Shown: in pieces, positions 11,201 to 23,883 of the stretch
Layout of the letters: every line of letters begins with the position of its first letter
How positions within the stretch are numbered: the stretch's first letter is position 1
NCBI GenBank assembly: GCA_019915135.1
Contig: JAHLMK010000016.1
Coordinates: 1,116,001 to 1,180,000 of the forward strand
Reading direction: 5' to 3'
From: Strobilurus pachycystidiatus
Lineage: Eukaryota; Basidiomycota; Agaricomycetes; Agaricales; Physalacriaceae
Length of the DNA stretch: 64,000 nt
Translations under genes and position numbers: made by a program
Notes under the pieces: model-generated
Told to the model about the DNA's origin: nothing
Database searches by the model: none
What the model saw: only the letters and a program-made list of their open reading frames with translations

Positions 11201-14200
11201 GTCGACACCCTTATGCTGGTTCTTGTTCATGAGTACCTGCAGCTCCAGAGCAACCAGACTGAATATCCACGAGCGCGAACGGAGGAAGGCGCTAAAAGTG
11301 GCAACGGTCGTCGGAATGCGCGTCCCGTCCGAATACACAACCTCGATGAAGGGCTCGGCGTTGGCCCGTGGTCCTTGGATGGGAATGGCCGCAACATGCC
11401 TCGCAAAGAAGTCCTCGCGAGTCCTCAAGTACCGCATCGTCAATTCTGACGTAGACGGGTCGAGACAGAGCGAATGAATGATATGATAACACCTCTCCGC
11501 CAATGCAGGAATAGAAGTGAACAGAGGCGTGCCCCGTACCACCTGTCGCTCCTTCCCTTTCCCGTTCAGCCTCGGAACGCCAATATTCAAGAGCTCGATG
11601 ACAAGATGGACACACGTCTGCTGAGAGCCCAACGCACTGGGGTCCTCGATCTGTTGGTTCCTCTTGGTGCTACCAAAAAGCAACCAGCGCGCAAAGCTTT
11701 GATGCGACCTGTTCACCTCTGTGCTCTGTATCAGCAGGTCCAGCACCGCTAGCCTCGTCGCCTGCGCCAAATCCAGGCTCGAGTCGACATCCGGTGCCCC
11801 AGCGCCAGTGTTTTGGTCCGCAAACGCCTCGGCCTTCAACACGTCCTCCAAAGATTCGGCCTTCAGGATCTGGATATATCCTGACATGATGCGATGTGCA
11901 TTGCCGCTCCGTGTGATGAGCACGGCCATGTTAGATAACGTCGACGAAGCGGAGAGTGCTGACATGATCTTCACAGAAAGCAAGACGAGCTCGGGGTGCG
12001 CGGCATACGCCACATAGGACGCGAGGGCGGGGATGTAATGCGGGGCGAAGGAAAGGGACTGGTCGAACTTGGTGTAGTAGGAACGGGGATGGACAACACC
12101 GACAGATGAAGCCATGTCAAAGTCGGATAGTAGCGGCACGAAGACGTCCAAAAAGATATCCTGAATCTCCAACACGCGTTGCACTATCCGCAGCGACCGG
12201 ACGATAGTGCTAGCAAAGCAAGGCTGCTCATCAGCAAAGTTTTTCTCAAACGCGTCCACACCTTCGACGATGTACGACGTGATGCTCTGGTGGAGCGGAG
12301 AGGCAGCCAGCATCCTCTTCATCACCTCGTATCCCGGATGTGCCAGTAGGGAGATCAGATTCTCGGCCTTCAACGCGCCCGCCTCCGTGGACGCCAACAG
12401 CGACTCAACGTCAAAACTAGCGAGCGAACGCTCGATGAAGCACAAACACAGATCATTCAACTGCCACCTATCGATAGCACGCGCATACTCCCGATTCGGG
12501 ATGTTGGCAAAGACCGTATCAATGACGAAGCCCACAAACGGCCCAATCCCTGGCAGACGATATGGCTGGCCCAAGTTGTCCGGAATCGTGCTCAGCGTTC
12601 CGGGGTCGGTGATGCGATCGCGCAGGGACACGCGTTTCACTGTATGGATGAGAGTGCAGAGAAGGCGAAGGAAGGGTATCGTGGCGGGGTACATCCCATG
12701 GTTGGCCTCGATCTCCAGCTCTACCTCCAATCCCTTGACGTTCATGAAGCCTGACTGTGCCGCGGGACGGACGTTGATCACCTCGTACCGCTCCATCAGC
12801 GACCAGACCGCCTTGCAAATCTCGACGCCCACACTTCCCGCCCCCGGCTCACAGAATGCGGAGAGCGTTTCGAAGAGGGTGCCTTTGAGCTCTAGGGGAA
12901 TGCTGAGGGGGATGAGGGAGATCATGGTGGGGATGGCGCGGAACTGGTGGTGGGAGGAGATGGCGGCACGGACAGAGACAGAGTAGGTGACCACGGCGGA
13001 GAGGAGATGGAGAAAAGACTGGGCCATGACGACGTCTTTGGGATTGAGGACGGGATGCTGGGGCGATTGTTGTTGTGTCTGCGAGAAGCCGTGGCCCAGA
13101 GATTGAGTGGGTGGTGCTCTAGCAGCAGCACCACTTGAAGCCCAGGTGTCGAGCTTAGTGAAAATCGTGTCCCACGACAAAGCGCCCCCTCCAGAAGAAG
13201 CCGGTGGCATAGTGCTATCTGGCACGATCTCAATCCCTCCACGCGCCATAAAGTTGTATGTCAACTCGCTACACTGTTGTCCTGTTGCCAGACCGGTGAG
13301 GAGATCGTACAGTGCGGTCATCATGGTCGTATCATGCGGTGCAACCGACCATACCGCCCATTGCAAAAACGCCGGAAGCTTGCCCGCAACAACTTCAGCA
13401 GCCTCCATATACGACAATGCATGTCGAGGACTGGAGCCCCAGAATGGGAGGGCAGAGTCCAGAGGAAGATTGGTGTATAGAACGCCAAGGAGAGAGTAGA
13501 GCATGGCAATGTCATTTCGGGGTGGAGAGGATGTCGGCGACGCGGCCAGAGGGGTGTTGTACCGAGCAGGACCACCTCGAGCACCGCCACGAGCACTGGC
13601 CAGGACAATGTCCTCCTGGCGCTGCTTAATTTTACGAAGCTCTGAGGGCGCGAGGATGAGACACGACTGCACAAGTGTTGCAAAGGATTGCAGCACAGTG
13701 GACTTGAAGTCTTCTGGTGGAATATCTCGTTTGTCTAACTGATCGAGAGCGATGGACTGGAGTAGAGCTGGGAGACTGTGACTGCCCTGTTTCCGCTGAA
13801 GGTGGACTACCGCGGATGCCATAAAGGTGAACGCGTTTCCTTGGACGGCACCCCATATTTGGGCCTCCAGCTGGTTCGACATGAAGCCGTCGACGGTTTC
13901 CAGTCTCGCGTCGCGACGACGAGCATCAGTCAAAAACAAGGTCCACTTCATAAGTAGAGTGGCTTGCAGGCCAGGATCCTTCCATCCGGGAGCGGACAAT
14001 TTTGTCTTCATGTAAGAGATGGTGGGAGTGTGCTTGGCGAGCTCGTCGCGTCGGGAATTGCTGAGAGTGGCGGGGTCGACGATGTCGAGGTGGGCCATGA
14101 GAGCGGTGAGCAAGTAGTATGTCATTGCGTGGTTGGGGTTGTTGAAAAGCCACTCGACAATGTGCTTGACATCCAGCGGCGAGAGGATGCCTTGGCGACC

Positions 14201-15007
14201 GATGAGATAGAGGGTCTCCGCGAGCTGGCGGCGCTCATACTTTAGAGACTCGCTTCGATTGGCAAGGACGTCGGCTCCAAAGCTACCGCCTCCAGCTGTA
14301 ACATGATTAGGTAAAGAGTGGCGCGTAAGGAAGAGCAGGCGTACATTGGGGACTTGGTGCGACGGTGTTCGTTTGTGCATTCCGGCGCGCGTTCTCTGTG
14401 GCGTCGAGCGTTGTTCCCAAGAAGTCAATTTCATTGAGGATGACGGCGGATAGCGTGCGCTGAGAGGGCGTGGTTGGCGCGGCGTGAAGCTGTGTCTTTG
14501 CGTAGTGCAGCATCCGCGCGACGGTGGAGTTGTCGGCGGGATCAGCAAGGCCGACGGCTACGAAGATGAGGCGCAGACAGTCAGCCAGCTGACGGCGGCG
14601 GAGGTGGTACTCGAGCACGATGCTCTCAACATATTTCGGCGCGGTGAGATTGGGATTGGCGGCGACCACGTCGAGGAGGAGGCCGGCAGCATAGCGTTCG
14701 GACAGGTCGAGCTGTTGCGAGATGAAGCTGACCTGCGCGGCAAAGTCCTGGTTGATGGCCACCTGCTTGCCATTGATCGACACCTTGCCTGCAGAAATGT
14801 AAGGAGATAGCGAGACAGAATAATGCGCCACACACCAGTCTGGATTTCTTTTTGTTCGTTGGCATTTCGTGGCGGGATGGCGAAAATGTTGAAGAGCGTC
14901 GTCCGGTGCTGCATGAGCGCCTCAAAGAGACCCTGCTCGCCGTTCTGAAGTGGCCGGCCATGGACGAGGTCGAGGAGGTCGTGGCGGAGCGTAGAAAAGG
15001 ATTCCAT
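8220..15007 (-). CDS. NUP192: Inner-ring nucleoporin Nup192/Nup205
   Basis: A very large alpha-helical scaffold protein (about 2,000 residues) of the nuclear-pore inner ring. It starts at ATG 15007 with MESFSTLRHDLLDLVHGRP and a Nup186/Nup192/Nup205-type N-terminus (LFEALMQHRTTLFNIF, later DFAAQVSFISQQLDLSERYAA and ESIVLEYHLRRRQLADCLR). One huge exon covers most of 14.3-10.0 kb. The C-terminal part is split into about seven shorter exons down to the stop at 8220-8222. The last join runs from KLRG-Thr to RLGGEWRDNQAYVDIMDRR. Predicted helices are rich in Leu and there are no FG repeats or membrane segments, as expected for this family. It is divergent from NOC2 with 158 bp between start codons. 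Fungal Nup192 is usually 1,700-2,100 residues, so the length fits. Inner exon borders in the last 1.5 kb are approximate. Confidence 0.88.
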
Positions 15008-15098
15008 CGTCGGCGACGTCGATGGACGCGTTCAAAGCGCGTAAGTCACTAACTGGCCGGAAAAAGAAAATACGAAAATAAATCAACATAAGCCCACG

Positions 15099-15111
15099 TA
15101 GGGTTAGGGTT
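15099..15111 (+). promoter_or_regulatory. Telobox (TAGGGTTAGGGTT) in divergent promoter
   Basis: Two tandem TTAGGG-type units lie between the NUP192 start (15007, -) and the NOC2 start (15166, +). Such interstitial telomere-like motifs are known promoter elements of ribosome-biogenesis and ribosomal-protein genes (Tbf1 sites in yeasts, teloboxes in plants). NOC2 is a ribosome-biogenesis gene, so a Tbf1-like factor is a reasonable inference. Confidence 0.5.
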
Positions 15112-15165
15112 GGTTATTTTACGAGACCTCGATCATCATCAGTGCTTTATTTCCCGACCGACACC

Positions 15166-17814
15166 ATGGGCAAAGCGGCAAAGTCCACCAAAAAGTTTGC
15201 GTCCTCGGGCCAACTCAAGAAGACGATTGAGGCGCGTCGGAAGCATCAGCAGGTCCGCAAACGCCAGCAACACAAAAAGGGTGCAAAGGGCAAGCCAAAG
15301 GCCGCCAATGTCCCAGACGAGGGCGCTGCCGACGACAATGAGGAGGACGATGAGGTTGAGGAGCCTTCGACGTCGACAAAGAAGGGGTAACTATCTCAAT
15401 ACATCTGGTATTCATTGCTAAATATACCTAGTAAAATGACCGTGGATGACTTTCTCGGTGCTGGTTTCATGGACGGTAGCGACGACGAGGCCGAGGATGG
15501 CGCGGAAGACGACGATGATCTCGTGAGGAATACTGGATCCACTACCTTGATCACCCATATTTACCACCATCCAGGACATGGACGAAGATGAAGACCATGC
15601 AGACGACAATGAATCCTTCGCCGATGTCGACGACTTAGAAGACGGTCAGGTTCCCACACCATTTCACCCTTTCTCTGCTTACCCATTTTCCTCTCTAGAT
15701 GAAGGCCGGAATCATCTCATGGAGCTGTCCAAGCTGGCCGAGACAGACCCCGAGTTCTACAAGTATCTTCAAGAGAACGACAAAGAGCTCTTGGACTTCG
15801 ATGCTGCTAATATGGCCGATGACGACGACGCTGACGACGACGGGGACGACGACGTCGACATGCAGGAATCTCAGAAGAGGCCCGCTCTCACGAACGATAT
15901 AATCCGCAAATGGCAAAAGGCTTTACTTGAACATCGTTCCCTACGCGCCCTGCGAAAGTTACTCATCGCCTTCCGGGCCGCTGTGCACATGAATGAAGAT
16001 GACCAGGTCCTCGCATGGAGCATAGAAAGCTCGTCAGGTTAGCCGGCTCCGCCTTCGCCGTCTTGGATTCGTCTGACACGCCTTCCAGTCTATAATAAAC
16101 TCGTGTCCACGACGCTCATGTATACGCCCGTGGTTCTGGAACATCACGTCCCCTACAAAAAGCTTCCCAACGGCAAATTGTAAGCCTGCGTAACTGCACA
16201 TGTGTTATTCCGTTCCCTCACAATCCTCCTTTTCTTCAGCAAATCACCGACCCAGACTCCGAAGCTGAAAACACTCCAGAAACTCATTCTGTCCTACTTT
16301 CACAACATTATCCAGCTCTTCTCGCAGGTGACAGATAATGAAATGATGCAATTGGCTGTCACGGAGAGCGCGAAGGTCATCCCGTATGTGGTTAGCAGCA
16401 GAAAAACGGTAAAATCTTACCTGAAGGTACGATTTGTTGATCTCCGGCGAACTCATTGTGAACCTGACACTGGTTCCTTCTGTCCCAAGAAATGCCTTGA
16501 ACTTTGGTCCTCAAGTTCTGATGACAGCATACGAATTGCCGCCTTTCTTGCGGTCCGGAAACTCGCATCGGCCACAGACGATTCTATCATGGATAATGTA
16601 CTCAAGGTAAAACATGCCCCATTCATCTCAATCATCCCAGTCCTTGGAACTCATACGCCTTCCAGGGAACATATCTGACACTTGTCCGGTCGTCCAAGTC
16701 AACGAGCGTTTATACTTTGCCTGCCATCAATCTGATGAAGAACTCTGCCTCTGAAATATTCAGCCTGGACCATGCGGCGGCATATCAGCTCGCCTTTGGT
16801 TACATCCGCCAATTGGCCATCCACCTGCGGAACAGCATGAAAATCAAAACCAAGGTAAGCCAGCTCGTCCGGTGTTTGTGGTATTTCCATGAACGCATGC
16901 GTTTCAGGAAGCGTACAAGCAGGTGTATAACTGGCAATACGTTCATTCGATTGATTTCTGGTGCCTGGTACTTGCACGCGCGTGTGATGCAGAGACCGAG
17001 CAGCGAAAAGGCCAGGCGAGCGAACTCAAGCCTCTCATTTATCCTGTGGTCCAGATCAGTCTCGGTGCCATAAAGTGAGTATTCGCATTGGCCTCCACAC
17101 CACATACTCACGTCAATCTATTCTCTTCCACTCTAGACTGATATCAAGCAGCCGCTCACATCCGTTCCACCTACACATCATCCGCTCCCTTCTACATCTG
17201 ACCCGCCATACCCACATCTATGTCCCAATATCTCCGTATCTTCTCCCGATTCTCACCAGCACTCTCTCGGCATCCTCCCTCAAATCCAGCACCCTCCGGC
17301 CTCTAGATTTCGAGGTCCAAATCCGGGCACCCCAACAGTACCTCAAGACCCGCGTGTACGCGGAAGGTCTGATAGACGAGTCGGCCTTCCTCCTCGCCGA
17401 GTGGCTCGCCAGCACGGCGGTACAGGGCCAAATCGCCTTCCCGGAAATCGTCATCCCGATCATTGTGATGTTGAGGCGCAGCGTGAAGAAAGGGTCATCG
17501 GGTGGCAAGGACCTCTCCCTGGTAAAGACTCTGATTGAGCGCGTGGAGGAGAGCTCCAAATGGGTGGAGGCACGTCGGAAGAGTCTCAGGATTGCCCCCG
17601 CCCAGCAGGACAATGTCGCAACGTGGGAGAGGGATTTGCAGGGCAAGGTAGAGGAATCCCCATTAGCGCGGTATGTCAAGGTGCAGGTGAAGGCTAGGGA
17701 GAAGCGGCGGAACCTCGTCGAGAAGGTATGTGCTTGGCGCCCAAGTGGACATCCGGATACTCATTTGAACATCAGGCTCGGAAAGGTGAAGACGAGATTC
17801 TCGAGTCGGATTGA
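15166..17814 (+). CDS. NOC2: Nucleolar complex protein 2 (Noc2), 60S ribosome biogenesis
   Basis: Noc2 forms heterodimers with Noc1 and then Noc3 and moves pre-60S particles from nucleolus to nucleoplasm. The N-terminus is basic (MGKAAKSTKKFASSG... with KHQQVRKRQQHKKGAKGK), a likely nucleolar signal. It is followed by long Asp/Glu runs (about residues 60-200). Then come the Noc2 core motifs: ELSKLAETDPEFYKYLQEND, VVLEHHVPYKKLPNGK, ILSYFHNIIQLFSQVTD, the all-helical region around AINLMKNSASEIFSLD and YKQVYNWQYVHSIDFWCLVLA, and PLIYPVVQISLGAIKLI. About ten short introns are present. The last exon reads ARKGEDEILESD and stops at 17812-17814, giving about 690 residues. The frame that runs on past 17735 through the last intron is not used. 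Confidence 0.9.
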
Positions 17815-18108
17815 AGAGAGACTGGAGTATAGGGAGACCTTTCCCAGGTTTTACCGACACTCTGGCATCTATCTACCGGTGCCGTATACTGCAGTTGGTC
17901 GACGGGAGTTTCATGGGCGCTCTCAGCCTCCCCAGCCCGATTTCCCAGGGTTCTACTCGTACTGACTTACATACTCTATTCACTTATATTCTCAAACGCA
18001 TGAGTATACATTGCATCTCTTGAGAAAATCCGATTAAAGATGACGCGTCTCGTTATAACTATTCGGGGTGAAAAAGTGAAGAAATGAACACATTGAGGGG
18101 TGACACCG

Positions 18109-18798
18109 CTACCACACGCCGAAGAATCTCTTCCACCAGGGCCTGCCGATGCCTTGGGAGCTTTTCTCAACTCCTTCCACCAGTCGTTCGTAATGGTGTG
18201 GTGAAGACGCAGGCCTCAGCATCTTTTTGGAGAGCGGGTACTATAGATAGAGAACGCGCAGATGAGAACAGGGGAAAAGCTTTGTCGCGGGAGAAGTCTG
18301 GTCTGGGCACACCTTTTTCATCATCACATTGTTCTGAAGGGCAGCGGCTGCGTCGACAGCTTCTGGTGTCAGATTCGGGTTCTTTGCTAATGTCTGCAAA
18401 AAGTTCCCGAATTGAACTTGGCTGCGGAGGAGATCTGGTGACCAGTTCTGGCCGATTTGGGTGAGACGGCGCGAGAGAGCGGCTGCCGCGGGGGACGCGA
18501 CCATGGTCGACAGTGATGCTGCTATGGGGGCGTGTTGGCTGTCGCGGTGGAACAAACGCGGTGTTCCGAAATGAGCAAGGACCCTATCCAATTCAAACTC
18601 CGATCGCCATATTCTTTGTTGAAGTTCACGATCAGACCGTGGCGCGGTCTTCACGAGCATCTCCGGTCCTTCCGGACAGTTCTCTGAAGTTTCAGAAGTC
18701 GTGTGGCCCCTTCTGATCCTCGGAGGCTGAACACTACTGTTGGGAACCTCACTTGCCCCAGTCTTAGAGCTCAGAGCCTTTAGAAGCGCTTTGGCCAT
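18109..18798 (-). CDS. Small uncharacterised conserved-looking protein
   Basis: Not recognised. Exon 1 (from ATG 18798) encodes MAKALLKALSSKTGASEVP... and then a region of regular helix: RELQQRIWRSEFELDRVLAHFGTP, then PAAAALSRRLTQIG, then LTPEAVDAAAALQNNVMMKK. A single intron (gtgtgc...ctatag) joins in phase 0 to a last exon YPLSKKMLRPASSPHHYERLVEG... ending GIGRPWWKRFFGVW and a stop at 18109-18111. The product is about 210 residues. The basic/aromatic C-terminus (PWWKRFFGVW) could contact a membrane. No signal peptide or clear transmembrane helix is seen. It is tail-to-tail with NOC2, about 300 bp away. Confidence 0.6.
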
Positions 18799-20170
18799 CT
18801 CCAGGCTTCTTACTTCTACAAGTTCAAACCTTCATCTGTGGGTTTATAGCCGCTCAACCTTCTACTACAGGGCTCAAATTAGATGACATCTCTGTTCTCG
18901 CTCGACAGAGTCGCCACTCTCCCGCTCACTCATATTTAGGACCAACTCCGAGTCTTTTGCCCCGTTGCTCGGATGACATCCTGTGATTACCACGGTACTT
19001 CGATGAAGCTGCTTCAATATGCTATCTGCCAACTGATTCTGGGAACCCTTCAGCCACTTCACGAATCACATCTCTACATGTACACTCTACTCGAGCCCCA
19101 GTCTCGAGGACGTGCGAAACGACCTCATGGCCATTGGCTCCATAGGCAGCAAGGACACCACTGTTCTAGTGATTATCTCTGTCCGTGAGTCATCTCCGCA
19201 TACGGGTCTCTCTACACTCTTCTTTGGTAACAACCCTCCTTTGGTTACCGTTCTCTCTCCTTGTCATGTTACTCTCTTCGGAAGAGTCCGAACGCCTGCG
19301 GTATTGTACCACGCTGGTGTGACTCTGAGCTCTGGCCATACGTACCCTTGTCCAGGTTAAATATCCCGCAGAATCTCAGAGTGCCTCGTACCTTGCTTCG
19401 GGGTGGCGCTACTGTATGTAATGATCATCCTCCGAATTACTCGACATAGACCATCATCCATCACCGTGGAAGCTATTCAGAACGATACTCGTTTAAATGA
19501 TTCGAACACGACCTCACCATGTTGCAAATATATACCTCGTCCAGTGCCACATACTGACCCTTCTGTCCAGCTGCTGTTCTCAAGGTGGAACCGGAACAAC
19601 TTCTCGGGGTGGATCAGAAAGTATGAATGCTTTCTTGACCTGTCAGTCTGGCGATGTCCGGATAACACTCATCTTGATATCCTGAATACTCATGCGGGTG
19701 TCGATGAAGGGGTTTCCTCCTGAATCCAGAAGCCCTGATGCTTACAGAAATGACGTTCATCTTCGATTACAGAACTAAGGACTTGGGGGCATGTTCGGTT
19801 GAAACTATCTGCGACATTCACTTCAATATATGCCATTCAATGAGAACTTGAGAGCTGTTTTATTCCACATGGTTCTCGAGATCCATAGATCACGGATTTG
19901 CCGATGCTACTGCGACAAACGCTGCTCTCTAGATCAATACTTCTATGCATGTCAAGCGTCTTCTGCATTCTTCCGACGTTCGGAGGTTATCTGGCAGGCG
20001 CGACGGTAGGCGGTGCATATGTAGGCGCACTCCCAAGAGCAGTGTCGGGATGCAGAACACTGCCACCAGGGTCATGTCTAATTTAGCGCCCACCTGTCTG
20101 TCATTGTGTGACAAAGTTGTTGGAAGTCGTTTCATTTCAACCGACCAAGTCTTCTTGGACGACTTTGACA
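18799..20170. other. Intergenic, no supported gene
   Basis: About 1.4 kb without a frame I can support on either strand. Frames at 18973-19188, 19112-19360 and 19403-19723 are short, overlap in different phases and match no family. It holds the promoters of the minus-strand small gene and of the HSPA12-like gene. Confidence 0.45.
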
Positions 20171-23100
20171 ATGAGCTGCTGCGGCGAGGCGAAGAACACG
20201 GCCAGCACCACCCCCAGCAACCGACCCGTATCGCAGTTCAACCCCGCATTTGTCTCCCAGCAGCCTGGCCCGATCCCGGATCTCAGCCCAAAGCCGGGGT
20301 ACCAACAACAGTCCATTGCTTCCCCGCCACCAGTGCACTATGGGCAAAATGGATTCCAGCAGCAGCAGCAGTCATGGGAGGGTCGGCCATCTTCGCCTGG
20401 CCAGTCAAGCATAGCGAATGGCCGACCCCCTTCGATGATGAACGGAATGAATGGCTCGTATCTGAGCGACCCAATGCGACAGACGGGCTTTGGTCAACCG
20501 CCGAGCCCGTACGCTCCTTCGCTGTCGCCGCGGTCTCCTCCTCCAATGACGACCTCTCCGGTCGGGCGCGCGGAGACAGCCAATTCTGCTTCAATAGACG
20601 AAGGGAAGATGTCAGTTTCTATTGATTTTGGTGCGTGACAGCTCTCTCGAGTGGCTTCCCATTAAACTTGTCCGTTCTTAAGGTACTACCTTCTCCGGTG
20701 TCGTCAGTTCCACATCTCCTTCTGTGATACGCGTGGTTCTCAACGTAGCGTCGGCTAGGCATATGGATCATCACGTATAGCGGGCGGGAAGGTGCAACAG
20801 ATTCTCAGTTGGCCAGGATCTTTCGAGAATTTCCGAAAGGTGTCGTATTCGTTCGTCGGCAGACACATCAGATCTTGACAATCATTGACACAGATTCCAA
20901 CTTGTCTATTGTACGACGCAGATGGTCGCGTTATGGCATGGGGGCTTGAAGCGAAGAACGCCGGGCCTATACCTGATACAATGAAATGCGAATGGTTCAA
21001 ACTCTTCTTAGAGCCACATGCACTACGCGATCACTCAGCTGTCGATCCTCGTCTCCCACCCTTACCGGTACGTGCCACCATTCTAGCTGCGACTTACAGC
21101 TCAGTCCAGACCACAGCCAGGCAAGAGGGCCATAGATCTCATCATCGATTTTCTCGGCTGCCTGTGGGAACACGCTAAGGATGTAATAACGCGGGAAATT
21201 GGAGCTGTTGCCGACCTCAGTTCGTTATGTCTGATTGCTGAGAGGCTTTACTGAACATATCAATCAGACTCTGCCGACGTGTGGCTGACAGTACCAGCTG
21301 CGTGGGATGCAAAAGGTTGTGATATAATGCGCGATGCCGCCATTGCTGCAGGTCTCGTTCAGAGCGCCCGGGCTGGGGATAGAGAGTGGCGCGATCGCCT
21401 GCGCATAATCACAGAACCTGAAGCTGCCGCGGTGCATTGCGCGTACCTTACTGACCTCCACAAGCTTAAACCGTCGCAGAATTTCATAGTTTGTGACGCC
21501 GGAGGTGGGATGGCTTTCGTATTGGGCATCTCATCGGCTAACGTGTAATTCAATCAAAAAGGTGGAACCGTCGATTTGGCTGTATACAAGGTCAGTCTCT
21601 GTTTCCGAGGACTCACACGAAACTCACGGGTGTAGATTATCGGTCAAATGACGAATCTCGAGATAGCAGAGATCGCAGCAAGGTCGGGTGCAAACTGTGG
21701 AAGTCTTTTCTTGGACTTGAGATTTCGGGAGCTCGTAAAGACGGTATGTTGAACAATAACGTAGGCGCGAGCGGCATGGAAGCTGACAATTCATCGCAGC
21801 TCCTTGCCGATCATCCTGCCCATCTGGACGCGGCATCGTTAGCAAACTTCAGTAAGTGTTTCATATGAAATGCGCGTCTAGCCCTTATGAACGCGTTCAT
21901 TGTTATCTAGTGCACTCCTTTAGCGAAACAGACAAGCTCGATTATGGAGGAATACGCGACGACGGTAACTACAGTTCCCTGAGCGCATGCGCGATGGACT
22001 TAACTCCGTGTCAGAGAATATGTTCCACTTCACCTGCTTCAATGTTGAAGACCCTAATGATCCGAGCGTTGGTCTGTATGACGGACAACTGTCCATTCCT
22101 GGGGCGCTTCTGCGACGCGAAGTGTACGTGTCACTCTGGACAGTCCATTACTATCAACCTGACTCTCCCGCAGGTTTGATCCTGTTGTCGAGCAGGTACG
22201 TAGTTCATTATACCCCCACGTGGAAGGCTAGAAACAAAGCTATTAAACGTCAGGTCCTGGCATTGATCGAAGACCAGACGCGAAAGGTCGATCAGCGGAT
22301 CGATGCTCTATTGCTTGTCGGAGGATTCGCAGGAAGCGAATACTTGAAACAGAGGGTCGAGGTACTGAGCACTGAACAGAAGTCGCCTCAGCTGGAGATT
22401 TGACGTTCAATCCTTTTCGTAGGAACGGTTTGCGTCCCGTATCAAAGTCATCGCTCGGCCGGTTGATGCTGATACGGCTACTCTTCGAGGAGCGGCTCGA
22501 TATGGTCTGGCTCGGAAACCACTCGTTTCTAGCGTGATCGCACCGAGATCCTACATAATGAAGGTTTGTTCAGCCAATGACCTTTGATTATGAAGCTCAC
22601 AGAAGCCCACGCCTTAGGTGAAGTTGCCTGCCGACAGCGAAGACTGGTCCAAGAGGCCAGCGTATATTAAGACGAATGATGCGGGTGTTCATATCTGCGA
22701 GAACCGGTAGGCGTATTTCATCTTCTAGCGCATGCCGACATAGCTCACCATGAGGTTACCAGATTGCAATATCTAGTTCAGAAAGGCGCTATTCTTCGAA
22801 AAGGGTAAGCGAGCTTCGTCGAGTTGTGTCAATGGTGTCCTAACTTGCACTTTCTTAGACAACGTTTGACAACAAAATTCTGGTAGGCGTTTCTCACTGC
22901 CACGATGCAATGACGTTGCTGATGATGTCCTCAGCAAATTCTCTCAGACAGTCCAAGGTGTGACCGTTCATTACAGCAGAATCATCGGTTAATCCTGACC
23001 GATAGACTCGGCCTTTGTCGCTGTTATGTACACGAGTGAGTCCGACCGGATTATGCGATATACAGATGAGGGGGAGACTACGGAGCTTTGTAAATGGACC

Positions 23101-23463
23101 GTTGACCTCTCGTCCCTGCCGGCGTTCCAACGAGGAGCCTTAAGCGGAGGTGGCTTCTACACTGGTGAGTAAATCATGCTCTATTGGCGCTTAGACACTG
23201 ATCTCGTCTCTAATCAGAGTTTGAACTTGGGCTCGAGTTGGATAGTGCGGAGGTTCGCGGAATCCTGTTGTACGATAATCAGGAGTGGGGCAGGTAAGAC
23301 TATCCAACATACACATTGTCCGGTACTCAGTGCTCTGCAGAGTTACGTTCGACTTTCTGAATTAGGCTGATCTTGTAGGTATCTTAGGTTGTACTTTGGC
23401 AAATGGTATGAATTCTGCCATGCTTCACACGAATGGGAAAGCATGACCGAGTGCGCCTACTGA
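20171..23463 (+). CDS. HSPA12-like Hsp70-family ATPase
   Basis: A divergent Hsp70/actin-fold ATPase of the kind expanded in mushroom fungi. It starts at ATG 20171 (MSCCGEAKNTAS), with a 130-residue Pro/Gln/Ser-rich disordered N-terminus and an early CC pair that could be lipidated. The ATPase core follows: SVSIDFGTTFSGV (phosphate 1), AYGSSRIAGGKVQQILSWPG, then IPTCLLYDADGRVMAWGLEA, WLTVPAAWD, IITEPEAAAVHCAY, CDAGGGTVDLAVYK (phosphate 2) and LLVGGFAGSEYL (adenosine motif). The region after ELVKT reads MHSFSETDKLDYGG...FHFTCFN. An apparent frame break there disappears if 21965-22014 is a gtaact...tcag intron, giving DDENMFHFTCF. About 16 introns are needed, more than in any other gene here. 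The stop is at 23461-23463, giving about 780 residues. Client and role are unknown. Confidence 0.82.
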
Positions 23464-23883
23464 GCGCGGCGTTGTCATCTGATCAAGATTGTGTGGGTTT
23501 GATCCATCCGCCAGCATCGCATGGATCTGGTCAGGATCTGGTAGCATCTGGTTCGTGCTTATGTTGACAACGTGGTTTGGGGAGGTTAGTGCCTGAGAAA
23601 TTGCGCGATTCGGTCGATTCACATACTGTGGGTCCATCGGACCTTTTGTCCGCTCCCACTTCTGACCATTTCCTGAATATTTTCGTTATTTTGACGAGTC
23701 TCCGGGTTTATCTTTCAGGCAGGCACCCCGGCCGCGCCAACAAGGGATTCGATCCGGGCGTTGCCGTCATGATTTTCGGTCTTTGCCAGCTTTTACCAGA
23801 TGCTCCCGATCCGCAGATCAAATAGACATCATTGGCATTCTGTATAAAGCCCATGGCAATTGGTTTTCTCGACTTGCACTGCC
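23464..23883. other. Intergenic, probable ALO promoter
   Basis: 420 bp between the HSPA12-like stop and the ALO start. Frames at 23425-23637 (-) and 23577-23825 (+) have no recognisable content. Confidence 0.4.

Noticed and set aside
12207..12986. 259-codon plus-strand frame within NUP192
   Set aside because: Antisense to a long, well-conserved nucleoporin exon; the composition is explained by codon bias.
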